From: Alphaproteobacteria bacterium
Lineage (GTDB): Bacteria > Myxococcota_A > UBA796 > GCA-2862545
Direction: 5' to 3'
NCBI GenBank assembly: GCA_020632875.1
Contig: JACKET010000014.1
Span: forward strand, 1 to 64,000
DNA length: 64,000 nucleotides
This document shows positions 8,762 through 17,795 of this stretch, piece by piece (the first letter of the stretch is position 1; every line of letters starts with the position of its first letter). Made by a program: the position numbers and the translations under genes. Under the pieces are notes generated by a model, which made no database searches, had not been told where the DNA came from, and saw only the letters and a program-made list of their open reading frames with translations.

Positions 8762-8973
8762 CAGGAGCGCCTCCGGGCCGCGACGCCGACCACCAGGACG
8801 GCGAGGCCGAGCGCTCCGGCGCCCACAGCTCCACCGACCACCTCCCAGGTGACGGTCTCGGGGGGCCCCGGAGGCGGGAGGTCCGCCTCGACGACCCCGC
8901 GCTGAGGCGCCGAGGGGGGGACCATGTCGGCGCGGGCGGGCAGCGCCAGGCAGAGGAGCGGGAACAGGGGCAT
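8761..8973 (-). CDS. Small exported single-span membrane protein
   Basis: I use ATG 8973, six bases after GGAG, instead of the upstream ATG 8997, which lacks a ribosome-binding site. The 70-residue product has a signal (MPLFPLLCLALPARA), a Pro-rich middle and a C-terminal helix (VVGGAVGAGALGLAVLVVGV) ending ARRRS. It is coupled to the AgmX-like lipoprotein gene by an ATGA overlap. Function unknown. Confidence 0.55.
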   Translation of the reverse strand: MPLFPLLCLALPARADMVPPSAPQRGVVEADLPPPGPPETVTWEVVGGAVGAGALGLAVLVVGVAARRRS

Positions 8974-9014
8974 CGGGGGCTCCGCGACGAGCCGCATGTT
9001 ACCCGGACGACGGC

Positions 9015-10115
9015 ATGTTGCTCGCGCTGCTGCTCTCCTGCCGCCCCACGCCCCCCGCCGACTGCCCGGATGCCCCGTGGGTCGACGGCACCGTCGAGGT
9101 CACGAGCGCGCTCGAGTGGGACGACGCGACGGGCATCTATGTCGGCGAGACCTCGACCTTCGCGCTACCCGACGACGTCGTGTCGTTCGCGGCGACCGTC
9201 GACCTCCCGGGTGTGCAGACCGCCTTCGCCCGCGTGCGGTTCGCGGGGCGCACCTGGATCGACGCGAGCCTCGCGGAGGGCGACGGCGCCTGGTGGTCGG
9301 AGCCGTACTTCCACTGGGCGGGCTCGGGGGCCACGGTCGTCGCGCCGATCGACGCCGACTCCGCGCCCTCGGGCGGCTGCCTCGAGCTGCAGCCCGCGGC
9401 GCTCGACCCGGGCGAGGCCCGCCTCGTCCTGACCGTCCGGACCGGTGGCACCCAAACCCCCACGATCGACGTCAACGTCGTGCTGGTCGGCGACACCGAG
9501 CTGTTCCAGGAGGACCTCGACGAGGCGGTGGCCGTCGCCACCCGCGCGTGGACGTCCGGTGGCGGCCCCTCGATCGGCGAGGTCGCGACGTACCGCATCG
9601 AGGGCGACGCCATCCTCGACTACCGCGACAGCACGGCGCTGCGGGCGACCGTCGTCGACCCCGACCGCGAAGACGCGCTGAACCTGTTCTTCGTGACGGA
9701 CTATGCCGATGCCAGCGGCACGCTCGGCGAAGCGGGCGGAATCCCCGGCCCCATCGGGGTCCAGGGCGTCGACGAGGCCGGCGTGATCATCGCGCTCGAC
9801 CCCCACCGCCGCGCCAACGGCACGATCGACACCCAGTTGCTCGGCGAGGTCGTGGCCCACGAAGCGGGCCACCAGCTCGGGTTGTTCCACACGACCGAGT
9901 CCGACGGCTCGCGCACCGAGCCGCTGGCCGGCACGCCCGCGTGCCCCGCCGACGCCGACCGCAACGGCGACGGCTACTGGGTCGCGAGCGAATGTGTCGA
10001 CTACGACGGCACGAACTTCATGTTCTGGGTCGCCGCTTCGTTCGACCAGGACGTCGTGGCGCCCGAGCAGGGCTTCGTGCTCGCCCGCTCGCCCATCGCG
10101 CGGGGACGCCGGTGA
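9015..10115 (+). CDS. Metzincin-like zinc metalloprotease lipoprotein
   Basis: The 366-residue product begins MLLALLLSCRP, a minimal lipoprotein signal with Cys9. Near residue 282 it has HEAGHQLGLFHTTE, the extended metzincin motif HExxHxxGxxH with a following acidic residue. Other active-site context is NFMFW, where a Met-turn-like segment (NFMF) follows about 45 residues later. The N-terminal 150 residues are beta-rich and may be a binding domain. A surface peptidase is likely. The stop overlaps the next gene (GTGA). The ribosome-binding site is weak. Confidence 0.75.
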   Translation: MLLALLLSCRPTPPADCPDAPWVDGTVEVTSALEWDDATGIYVGETSTFALPDDVVSFAATVDLPGVQTAFARVRFAGRTWIDASLAEGDGAWWSEPYFHWAGSGATVVAPIDADSAPSGGCLELQPAALDPGEARLVLTVRTGGTQTPTIDVNVVLVGDTELFQEDLDEAVAVATRAWTSGGGPSIGEVATYRIEGDAILDYRDSTALRATVVDPDREDALNLFFVTDYADASGTLGEAGGIPGPIGVQGVDEAGVIIALDPHRRANGTIDTQLLGEVVAHEAGHQLGLFHTTESDGSRTEPLAGTPACPADADRNGDGYWVASECVDYDGTNFMFWVAASFDQDVVAPEQGFVLARSPIARGRR

Positions 10116-10570
10116 TCGCGCTCCTCGCCCTCTGCGCCGGCGCTGCCGAGCCCGTCACCCTGCCCTCGCGTCCCGCCGTCGCGCCGGTCGCGACCGTCGC
10201 GGTGCCCGGCGAGGTCGAGCCGCTCCGCGCCCTGCTGCTCGCCTACCACGACCGCGATCTGCCCGGGCGCGACGCCATCCTCGCGAACGGCGGGCTCCCG
10301 GCGCTCCGCTGGCTCGCGACGCACGAGGACCGCGTGGGTGTGCGGGTCCGGGCCCTGCGGCTGCTCGCGACGCATGGTCCCGACGCGGCCGTGTGCACCG
10401 GTGCGATCGACGACGCCCACCCGAAGGCCGTCGTGGCGGCGGGCCTCGCGTGCCTGTCCGCGCTCCCCCCGCCCGACGCGGCCGTGCTGGAGCGGGTGCG
10501 GGCCGCGCGCGCCGACGCCGATCCCCGCGTCGCCGGAGCCGCGAAGCGAGCCGTGGAGCGCTGGCGCTGA
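10112..10570 (+). CDS. Small exported HEAT-like helical protein
   Basis: GTG 10112 overlaps the protease stop as GTGA. The 152-residue product starts with a short signal (MIALLALCAGAAEP). It then has three or four helix pairs with the spacing and alternating Ala/Leu/Arg content of HEAT repeats, such as GVRVRALRLLATHG and KAVVAAGLACLSAL. Coupling to the protease suggests a partner or inhibitor role, which is inference. Confidence 0.5.
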   Translation: MIALLALCAGAAEPVTLPSRPAVAPVATVAVPGEVEPLRALLLAYHDRDLPGRDAILANGGLPALRWLATHEDRVGVRVRALRLLATHGPDAAVCTGAIDDAHPKAVVAAGLACLSALPPPDAAVLERVRAARADADPRVAGAAKRAVERWR

Positions 10571-10600
10571 GCGCCTGATCGCGCAGGCCCCCTCCCCCCG

Positions 10601-11593
10601 TCAGGGCCAGAGCACCCACGCGTCGTCGACGACGCGCATGTCGCCGTCGCTGCCGAACGCCAGCACGCCGAGGCTCCCGGGCGGGCCCTCCCAGGCCATC
10701 GTGAAGCCGCGGCCCGCGGGCGGGGGGTCGCCGATGTCGAGCTCGGCCCACGTGCCGGTCGCCAGGTCGAAGGACCACAGGTCCTGCTTCACGGTGGCGC
10801 CCTGCGGATGGTCAGAGCCGTACCCGAAGTACAGGGTGCCACCATCCGCGGTCAGCGCGACGAAGGGCACGCGCCGCCCGGGAGGCCCGGCGTTCGCGGC
10901 CGGGATCTCCGCCCAGGTCTCGGTGTCGGCGTCGAAGCGCCACACCTCGCTGTCGAAGGTCGCGTCGGGGTGCATGCCGCTCACGAGCAGGAGGTCGCCA
11001 TCCGGCAGGAGCGCGCGCCCCGCGTCGTAGCGCGGCGAGGGCCCCGCGATGTCGAGGCGGGTGAAGCTGTCGTCCGCGGGGTCGTAGCGCCACGTGTCGC
11101 CGCTGAACCCGCCCTGGCCGCCGCCTCCGAACACCCACCCCCGGTCGACCCCGGCCGAGAAGCCCGCCCAGCACCCGACCGGCGCGTCCGCCGCGCCTCC
11201 TGGGTCGAGCGCGATGCTCGTGCCGGTCGCCAGATCGATGCGCTCGGCCGTGCGGGACTCGGTGAAGCCGTCGTCGCGCCCGCCGATGGCGATCACCGCG
11301 CCCCGCGTGGGGTCGTAGAGCGAGCACCCGCAGAAGCGCGGGATGGCGAGGTCGGCGACGGTCTCGAGCACCAGCGGGTCTCCCGCGTCGACCCGGCGCA
11401 CCGCGGACCGCACCCGCTGGTTGGCGCCCACCCCACCGAGCACGTAGGGCCCGGCGGTGGTCGCGCCCCAGACCGCGTTCCCCTCCACCGCGACGGCCTC
11501 CCAGCGCAGGCCCTCGGGAGCCGGCGTGGGCGCGTCGGAGTCGGTGTCGGGCGTACAGGCGAGGAGCCCGATCGTGCACATCGCGAGCCGCAT
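10601..11593 (-). CDS. Kelch-repeat beta-propeller lipoprotein
   Basis: ATG 11593 lies six bases after GGAGG and gives MRLAMCTIGLLACTPDTDSD, lipid Cys13. The mature protein carries repeats of a Gly-pair strand followed by W/Y and aromatic residues (VIAIGGRDDG, DTWRYDPADDSFTRL, LLLVSGMHPDA, EVWRFDADTETWAEI, DLWSFDLATGTWAEL). These fit a six-bladed Kelch/galactose-oxidase-like propeller. It is predicted to sit on the cell surface or face the periplasm. It lies 63 bases downstream of the hydrolase gene on the same strand and may be cotranscribed with it. Confidence 0.75.
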   Translation of the reverse strand: MRLAMCTIGLLACTPDTDSDAPTPAPEGLRWEAVAVEGNAVWGATTAGPYVLGGVGANQRVRSAVRRVDAGDPLVLETVADLAIPRFCGCSLYDPTRGAVIAIGGRDDGFTESRTAERIDLATGTSIALDPGGAADAPVGCWAGFSAGVDRGWVFGGGGQGGFSGDTWRYDPADDSFTRLDIAGPSPRYDAGRALLPDGDLLLVSGMHPDATFDSEVWRFDADTETWAEIPAANAGPPGRRVPFVALTADGGTLYFGYGSDHPQGATVKQDLWSFDLATGTWAELDIGDPPPAGRGFTMAWEGPPGSLGVLAFGSDGDMRVVDDAWVLWP

Positions 11594-11656
11594 CTGCTGC
11601 CTCCGTCGCCCCCCTCTACGCCGGGGGAGCGCGATCCGGTAGCCCACTCGGGGACC

Positions 11657-13414
11657 TCAGGGGCAGGTGGTCGCGCCGTCGAGGCCGTCGACGAGGAACA
11701 CGTCCCCGAAAGGCGGCTGCAGCCAGTCGTAGAGCGCCTCTTCGTAGCTCGTCGACGTGACGCACTGATCGGTGCTGACCCGAACGGACTTGAACTCGTC
11801 GGTGACGAAGATGCCGCCGTGACGCTCGCTGTCGGCCATGAAGGCCCCGATCCCGATGGACGCCGGATCGGCCCACCCGTAGATGGGTTCCGCGAACCGC
11901 CCGACGGCCTGGGTCCGCTCGGCTTCGAAGGTCTCGATCTGGTCGCGCACCTGGGTCTCGTAGGTCGCCGGAACCCAGCGATAGCTGCTGGAGGTCGCAT
12001 AGTCGGGGGCGCGGCCGAGGTGGCGGTTGTCGCGCAAGGCCTGCCGCAGGAAGAACGGGGTCGACAGGTGGTTGAACAGCACCTGTCCCGAGTCGTAGCA
12101 GCGGTGCTCTTCGAGGGGATCGGACATCGTCGCGACGCAGGAAGCATCCGGCGGCATGTCCCAGTAGTCGGCCGAGACCCGCTTCTGGCTCCCCGGCCGG
12201 TACACATCGGCACCGAACCCGCGGTTGGCCACCCCCACGGGCGTCGGCAGGCACCAGTTGTTCACTGCAAGGGGGACGCAGGTGGCGTCGTCGCCCGTGT
12301 TCTCGTCGTACATGTCGGTGCCGTAGCGGTAGCCCTGCATGTGGTTCAGCGTCGGCCATCCGCGGGCGTCGATGACGCCCCGCACGTCGAGGTTCGGGTC
12401 GATCACGATGGTCTGCAGGTAGCTCTCGATGTGATCGAGGTTGTGGATCAGTCCTTCCGCGCCGCCCGAGTGCCCGGCGACCACGATCTGGGAAGCCGCC
12501 TTCAGGGCGGGGAGCGTCACGGGCTCGCCCGTCCTCCAGTCCGTCACCGTCCGGCTGTTCTTCAGGTGATTGAACAGCGCGATGACCTGAGTGCGGCCCG
12601 AGAAGTCGAGCTGGAACGAGTCACCGTCCGCGTTCTCGGGCATGCCCGTCGCGGTGTCGGGATCGGACGAGTGGTGCTGGCAGTCGAGCCCGGGTGGGCA
12701 CACCTGGTCGTACCCCGACACGATCGTGCGTCCATTCTTCCGATCGTAGGAGCACTTCGAGAGGATCACCCGGTTGTAGTTCTCGAACGGGCTCGGGTCG
12801 ATCGCGTCGTCCCGCAGGATTCCCCCTTCCGAGCGCATCAGCTGAGGGCCCTGATAGTCCCCCGCGCCCGGCAGCATCCACTCCGTCATCTCCTCGCGGT
12901 TCACGAACTGCGAGCCATCCAGCTCCTGGTAGTCGTCCCAGCACTTCACCCCGCCGGGGACGCCCGGGGCCCGGCTGCACGACCCGCCACCCTCGAACGT
13001 GAACACCCACAGCACCTTGTTGACGTCGCCGTGGGCCGGGTCGATCCAGTACATCGGACGCGTGCCGTCGACGCACCGGAGCTCACGCCCCGGGCAGTCG
13101 TCCGAGCCGTCGACGCACTTGGGGAGGAACACGCCGATCAGGTGGCCGTCGCCGGGGTCGGCGGTGGGCAGGGAGCCGTCGGAGAGTGGCTGCTTCTCGG
13201 GTGCGTCGTAGACGAGGTCGGCGAACTCGTTCGCCGTGCACTGGTCGTCGGCGAGGCCGTCGTAGTCGGAGTCGCACGAGAACGTGGCAGTGGTGCAGTC
13301 CCCGCCGGTCCGCATGTCGGCGACCTCGAGGGCGAACATCGAGTTGCACTGGGCCCACGCGTCCGGCACGAGCAGCGGAGAGACGAGCAGGATCGAGAGG
13401 AATCGTTGGAACAT
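11657..13414 (-). CDS. Secreted pectinacetylesterase/Notum-like alpha/beta hydrolase
   Basis: ATG 13414 follows GGAGG by five bases and gives a 585-residue product with signal MFQRFLSILLVSPLLVPDA. The segment VFTFEGGGSCSRAPG followed by CWDD corresponds to the oxyanion Gly-rich loop of pectinacetylesterase/Notum proteins. GHSGGAEG near residue 313 is the nucleophile elbow. Numerous paired cysteines fit an extracellular enzyme. DSDYDGLADDQC near the N-terminus resembles a calcium-binding type-3 loop. The substrate could be an O-acyl ester on a glycan or lipid; it cannot be fixed from sequence. Confidence 0.7.
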   Translation of the reverse strand: MFQRFLSILLVSPLLVPDAWAQCNSMFALEVADMRTGGDCTTATFSCDSDYDGLADDQCTANEFADLVYDAPEKQPLSDGSLPTADPGDGHLIGVFLPKCVDGSDDCPGRELRCVDGTRPMYWIDPAHGDVNKVLWVFTFEGGGSCSRAPGVPGGVKCWDDYQELDGSQFVNREEMTEWMLPGAGDYQGPQLMRSEGGILRDDAIDPSPFENYNRVILSKCSYDRKNGRTIVSGYDQVCPPGLDCQHHSSDPDTATGMPENADGDSFQLDFSGRTQVIALFNHLKNSRTVTDWRTGEPVTLPALKAASQIVVAGHSGGAEGLIHNLDHIESYLQTIVIDPNLDVRGVIDARGWPTLNHMQGYRYGTDMYDENTGDDATCVPLAVNNWCLPTPVGVANRGFGADVYRPGSQKRVSADYWDMPPDASCVATMSDPLEEHRCYDSGQVLFNHLSTPFFLRQALRDNRHLGRAPDYATSSSYRWVPATYETQVRDQIETFEAERTQAVGRFAEPIYGWADPASIGIGAFMADSERHGGIFVTDEFKSVRVSTDQCVTSTSYEEALYDWLQPPFGDVFLVDGLDGATTCP

Positions 13415-13560
13415 CAGAGCCTCCGGAGGGTTCTGCAACCTCGCACGTCCGCTGGTGGACGAGCGGTCACAAGGTGGTCTCAGTCTTCGCGGGCCGAGCC
13501 ACCCGACGAACAGTTACGGAGCGGCACGTGCGGCCGAACGAGGCCGACGGAGGGGGCGAC

Positions 13561-14757
13561 ATGTGGGGATGGATCGGACTGGCCCTTGCGGGGCCCAACG
13601 TCTTGACGCTCGGAGAGGGCGCGGTGGTCGTTCGGGCGGCAGAGCCCGCCGAGAAATTCGCGTGGGTCGCGCTCGACGGCAGCGACCAGACGCTCGGCGT
13701 CGGCATCCCGCGTCGCGAGCCGCTGCCCCTCGCGTTCGTCGTCGAGCTGCCCGCGCTCACGACCATCGAGCGCTTCGAGGTGCCCGCGTTCGAGGCATCC
13801 GGCGCCGCCGCGGGGCGCCACGTGAAGACCCTGCGCATCGAGGGCTCCACGAAGTCCCCCGACGACGGCTTCGAGCCCCTGGTGGTCGCCGTGATCGAAG
13901 ACGCGAAGGCGAAGTCGCCGCAGTCCTTCGCGGTGGCGAAGCCGCGCGCGGTGCGGTGGGTGCGGGTCACGGCCGAAGACCGCCAGACCGCACCGAAGGC
14001 CGACCACGACCCCCACAACTTCGCCGAGCTCCTGGCATTCGGCACGCAAGAGCCCATCGTCGTGGGCGAGAAGGACTTCACCGGGCGCTGGCGCCTCCGC
14101 CGCAAGGGCCTGAACGACGAGCCGGGCGACAACACGCTCGAGCTGTTCCAGGACGGCAGCCTGCTCCGCGGGTGTGCGGTGCGCGGCGGTCAGGTGCTGA
14201 TGCTCTCCGGAGCCATCGAGCACGGCCTCGCGCGCCTCGTCGAGACGAACGACCTCGGCCAGTCCAAGGCGTTCACGGCGCGGGTCACGGCCGATGGCCA
14301 GCTCGCCGGCGTTCGGTTCGGCGGGCCCGCCACGCCGTTCTGGATGGCCGCCGACCCCGACGCGGCGACGCCCTGCTCCGAGAAGCCCGCCGAGAACCCC
14401 GTCCAGACGACGCTCCAGAACGGGCAGGTCGCCGTGCTCCACGGCATCCACTTCGACGTCGACTCCGACGTGCTGCGCGCCGACGCGAAGCCTGCGCTCG
14501 AGCAGCTCCTGGCCGCCCTGCAGGCGGTCCCAGCGCTGTCCGTCACGATCGAGGGGCACACCGACAGCGACGGCAGCGATGCCCACAACCTCGACCTGTC
14601 CGCCCGCCGGGCCGCGTCCGTCGTGAAGTGGCTGACCGACCGCGGCATCGAAGCGAAGCGCCTGAAGCCCGTCGGCAAGGGCGAGACCGAGCCCATCGCC
14701 GACAATGCGACATCGGCCGGGCGCGCGCTGAACCGCCGCGTGCAGGTGCTGCCGTAG
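13561..14757 (+). CDS. Exported OmpA-family peptidoglycan-binding protein
   Basis: The 398-residue product starts after GGAGGGG with a short signal (MWGWIGLALAG). Residues 15-165 are a jelly-roll-like domain with the feel of discoidin/F5-8C modules. The C-terminal 115 residues are a typical OmpA domain, with HFDVDSDVLRADAKPAL, IEGHTDSDGS and NLDLSARRAASV. The TD..G and LS..RA..V positions that contact diaminopimelate are intact. It should anchor to peptidoglycan in the periplasm. It is divergent from the hydrolase gene and 44 bases upstream of an unknown gene. Confidence 0.85.
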   Translation: MWGWIGLALAGPNVLTLGEGAVVVRAAEPAEKFAWVALDGSDQTLGVGIPRREPLPLAFVVELPALTTIERFEVPAFEASGAAAGRHVKTLRIEGSTKSPDDGFEPLVVAVIEDAKAKSPQSFAVAKPRAVRWVRVTAEDRQTAPKADHDPHNFAELLAFGTQEPIVVGEKDFTGRWRLRRKGLNDEPGDNTLELFQDGSLLRGCAVRGGQVLMLSGAIEHGLARLVETNDLGQSKAFTARVTADGQLAGVRFGGPATPFWMAADPDAATPCSEKPAENPVQTTLQNGQVAVLHGIHFDVDSDVLRADAKPALEQLLAALQAVPALSVTIEGHTDSDGSDAHNLDLSARRAASVVKWLTDRGIEAKRLKPVGKGETEPIADNATSAGRALNRRVQVLP

Positions 14758-14801
14758 CCAGCCGCCCCCGAACACCGTAGAGGGTGCTCGAGGGGTGTCG
14801 G

Positions 14802-15638
14802 ATGAGCATGGGAACCACCGTCGTGGCGCGAGATCTCGCGGGTCGCCTCGTCGTGCTGCACACCGAGAAGCACTGCGACGATCTGCCCGAGACCGTGCCC
14901 CTGATCGACGAAGAGCTCGCGCTGTACCTCGGCCTCGGCGACTGCGCGCTCTGCTTCACGCGCACGCGCGACGGCCAGTCGTTCTGGCTCGACGACATCC
15001 CCGACGAGCCGAGCACGCCGAACGCGCTCGCTCTGCGCCTCGCCGACGCCTCGCAGGTCCGCGTGGACTGCGAGCGGGTCGACGAGATCCGGCCCTCCGA
15101 CGTCGTCGGGCCCCCCGAGCCGGTGGCCGCGAGGCTCCGCGCCGAGATCGAGGCCGCGTGGCGCGGCGCGAGTGGCGGCGACCCCACCGTGGGCGAGCCG
15201 ATCCCGTCTCTGTCGGTGCGCGTGGCCGCGCTCCGCGCCGAGGCCGCCGAAGCCGAGCGCCAACGCGCCGCGCACACGAGCGCGCTCGCCGACCAGCCCG
15301 TGTCCGACGAAGAGATCACGAGCTACCTGTTGATGCGGGCGGGCTTCCTGCTGGGGTTCGAGGGCCGATCGTTCGCCCCGTGGAACGACGTGATGCCCGA
15401 CGCCAGCGACGAAGACCGCGACAGCTACCTCAGCGCGCTGAACACCGCGATCGGGGCGCTGGAGCCGCGAGCCCGCGAGATCCTGCTGTACCGCCAGATC
15501 TCCGAGTGGTCCGACAGCGCGACCGTCGCCGACCACGAGGCGCGGTTCGGCCTCGGCATCGTCGACATCGTCGGCATCGAGGAGACCACGCGCGCGGCCC
15601 TGCAGCGCGCCGGGACCGCCTGGCGCAACGGGCGCTGA
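14802..15638 (+). CDS. Hypothetical cytosolic protein
   Basis: Start ATG 14802 is preceded by GAGGGG. The 278-residue product has no signal and no membrane helix. It contains an Ala/Glu-rich helical middle (residues 105-165) and an acidic C-terminal half. I recognise no domain. It follows the OmpA-domain gene closely, which suggests cotranscription, and converges with the winged-helix regulator. Confidence 0.5.
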   Translation: MSMGTTVVARDLAGRLVVLHTEKHCDDLPETVPLIDEELALYLGLGDCALCFTRTRDGQSFWLDDIPDEPSTPNALALRLADASQVRVDCERVDEIRPSDVVGPPEPVAARLRAEIEAAWRGASGGDPTVGEPIPSLSVRVAALRAEAAEAERQRAAHTSALADQPVSDEEITSYLLMRAGFLLGFEGRSFAPWNDVMPDASDEDRDSYLSALNTAIGALEPRAREILLYRQISEWSDSATVADHEARFGLGIVDIVGIEETTRAALQRAGTAWRNGR

Positions 15639-15666
15639 GCTTCAGCGTCGCGACCTGCGCGACGGG

Positions 15667-17763
15667 TCAGGGCGCCACGAGGCGCGACAGCACGAGCGAA
15701 TACACGAATCGCGCGTCGTTGTGCAGCGGGCCCGGCTCGACCGTCTCGCCGCGCCGCCAGCTCTCGATCCACCCCTGCCGCGCGGGGTCGGCGAGCGTGT
15801 CGGCCCGACCGAGGACCAGGGCCGCGAGCTGGAGGTAGTGGGCCACGGGCGACCGCCCGTAGCGGTCGACGACCTCGAGGGCCTCGGGGCGCCGGTCGTC
15901 GAGGAGCAGGGCCAGCGCGAGCATCCCGGCGAGCTCGAGCCGGAGGATGTGGTCGCGCTCGACGTCGAGCAGAGCCGCGGCCACTTCGGCCGCGCGTGCG
16001 ACGTCACCCCGACGGAGCTCGACCACCACGCGGCACTCGAGACCTCCCCGGCGGCCGAGGTCGAGCCAGGCGGGGTCGCCGGCACGTCGGGCCGCGGCGC
16101 TGCTGTACGTGTACATGGCCCGCGCCACCGCGACGTACCCGGCCTGCTCGCCCAGCGCCGCGAGGTGCAGGCAGGCGTCGACCGGAGGCACCCATCCCGT
16201 CGCCGCGGCGAGCGTGAAGGCGGCCGCGTACAGCGCGACGGACACGCGCGACGCGAGGGCCTCGAACGGCGGCGCATCGGGATCCCACCGCCGCAGCGCC
16301 GCGCGACGGACGACCTCGGCGGCCGGGTCGGCGAGCGGCTCGGCGATGAGGGGGAGGAGCCGCTGCGCTTCGTCGAACCGGCCATGCAGCGCGTGCGTGG
16401 TCAGCATCAGTGCGATGACGAGCGGCCGCCGCTCCGGCCCGTGCTGGGCGCCGAGATCGGCCTCCGCACCCGCATGGATGGACGCCTCGACGCACATGAC
16501 GCCCACCTCGGCGGCGAGCGCGCCCTCGGCCGTTCGGAGGACGTCGAGGAGGTCGGCCAGGTGCCGGCGCCAGCGGTCGCCCCCGCGCGCGTTGTCTTCG
16601 AGCAGCCAGCGACAGAATGCCTCGAACCGCTGCTGGACCCCTTCGGGTCGGTAGCGCGAGGCGACCACGCGGACCGGGGCGAGCAGTCGGAACACCCCGC
16701 GGTCGCCCTGGAGGAGCGACAGCTCGTAGAGGCGCTGCAGCACCGGCAGCACCGCGTGCGGCGTGGTGTCGGCGACCCGCGCGGCGGCGACGAGATCGAA
16801 CCGGTCGCGGAAGATCGAGACGGCGCCCAGCACCGCGCGCTCGCCGTCGTCGAGCCCGGCCCACAGCACGCCGACCGCTGCCTCCATCGCGGGGAACGCG
16901 CCGGCGCCGAGCTCTGCGGCGGCTTCGGGGCCCACGAAGCGGACGGCCTGCGCGAGCAGCTCGATCTGCCGCGGCAGGCCGTCGGTGTGCGCGACCAGCG
17001 GCGCGCACTGCGCGGCCGGTTGCTCGGTGAGCGCCGCGAGCATGGCGGTCGCGGCCTCGGCACCGAGGGGCTCGAGGCGCAGGTCGGCGCGACCGGGCCG
17101 ACGCCGCGTGCCGATCAGCAGCACGCCGGTGTGCTCGGCCCACCCGCGCAGCAGCTCGAGCTCGCCGGAGGTGCGCGCCTCGGCGTCGTCGACTGCGAGC
17201 CGCGGCCGCGCTCGCGCCAGCGCCACCGGGATCTCGGCGGGCGCACAGCCGAGCCGCGTGCACAGCTCCTGCTCGATCGACCGCTCACCCTCGCCGACGA
17301 GCATCCAGACCCCAGGCAGGGCGCGCGCGACGGCCGTCTTCCCGACGCCCGGCGGCCCCCACAGCGACACGAGCCCCGGCACCTCGAGCATCGGTGCCAG
17401 CGCGCCGAGCACCTCCTCGCGGCCCGGAAGGCTCGGTGCCGCCGGCGCGATCACGGGTGCCGGCGCGTCGACCGAGAGCTGCAGGCCGCGCCCCCAGAGC
17501 ACGTCGATCGCGATGCCCGTGCCCTCGAGCTTGCTCCGCATCCGCACCAGCGTGGCGTCGACCGCGCGGGACCGCACGTTCGCGGCGTAGCCCCAGACCT
17601 CGCGGAGCAGCTCGTCCTTCGGCACGACGGTGTCGGTGCGCCGCGCGAGGTACGCGAGGAACAGCGCTTCGAGCTGGGTCAGCGGGATGGCGGTGCCGGG
17701 ACCGTCGAGCCGCCCCCGCACGAGGTCGAGCGTGTGTGTGCCGATGGCGACCGCGCTGTCCAT
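15667..17763 (-). CDS. Winged-helix / NTPase / helical-repeat transcriptional regulator (AfsR/SARP-like)
   Basis: Residues 1-98 form an OmpR/PhoB-type winged helix, with LTQLEALFLAYLA, KDELLREVWGY and RAVDATLVRMRSKLE as the recognition-helix region. Walker A GPPGVGKT is at 136-143, followed by a Walker-B-like LAVDDAEA. The C-terminal 350 residues are Ala/Leu-rich helices resembling TPR-like repeats, as in AfsR- or MalT-type STAND regulators. Length 698. It probably senses an unknown ligand or partner and activates transcription. It is 32 bases upstream of, and on the opposite flank from, the LysR gene. The target is unknown. Confidence 0.75.
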   Translation of the reverse strand: MDSAVAIGTHTLDLVRGRLDGPGTAIPLTQLEALFLAYLARRTDTVVPKDELLREVWGYAANVRSRAVDATLVRMRSKLEGTGIAIDVLWGRGLQLSVDAPAPVIAPAAPSLPGREEVLGALAPMLEVPGLVSLWGPPGVGKTAVARALPGVWMLVGEGERSIEQELCTRLGCAPAEIPVALARARPRLAVDDAEARTSGELELLRGWAEHTGVLLIGTRRRPGRADLRLEPLGAEAATAMLAALTEQPAAQCAPLVAHTDGLPRQIELLAQAVRFVGPEAAAELGAGAFPAMEAAVGVLWAGLDDGERAVLGAVSIFRDRFDLVAAARVADTTPHAVLPVLQRLYELSLLQGDRGVFRLLAPVRVVASRYRPEGVQQRFEAFCRWLLEDNARGGDRWRRHLADLLDVLRTAEGALAAEVGVMCVEASIHAGAEADLGAQHGPERRPLVIALMLTTHALHGRFDEAQRLLPLIAEPLADPAAEVVRRAALRRWDPDAPPFEALASRVSVALYAAAFTLAAATGWVPPVDACLHLAALGEQAGYVAVARAMYTYSSAAARRAGDPAWLDLGRRGGLECRVVVELRRGDVARAAEVAAALLDVERDHILRLELAGMLALALLLDDRRPEALEVVDRYGRSPVAHYLQLAALVLGRADTLADPARQGWIESWRRGETVEPGPLHNDARFVYSLVLSRLVAP

Positions 17764-17795
17764 CGGCGAACCGTACCAAGCGCCCGGGTACGCAG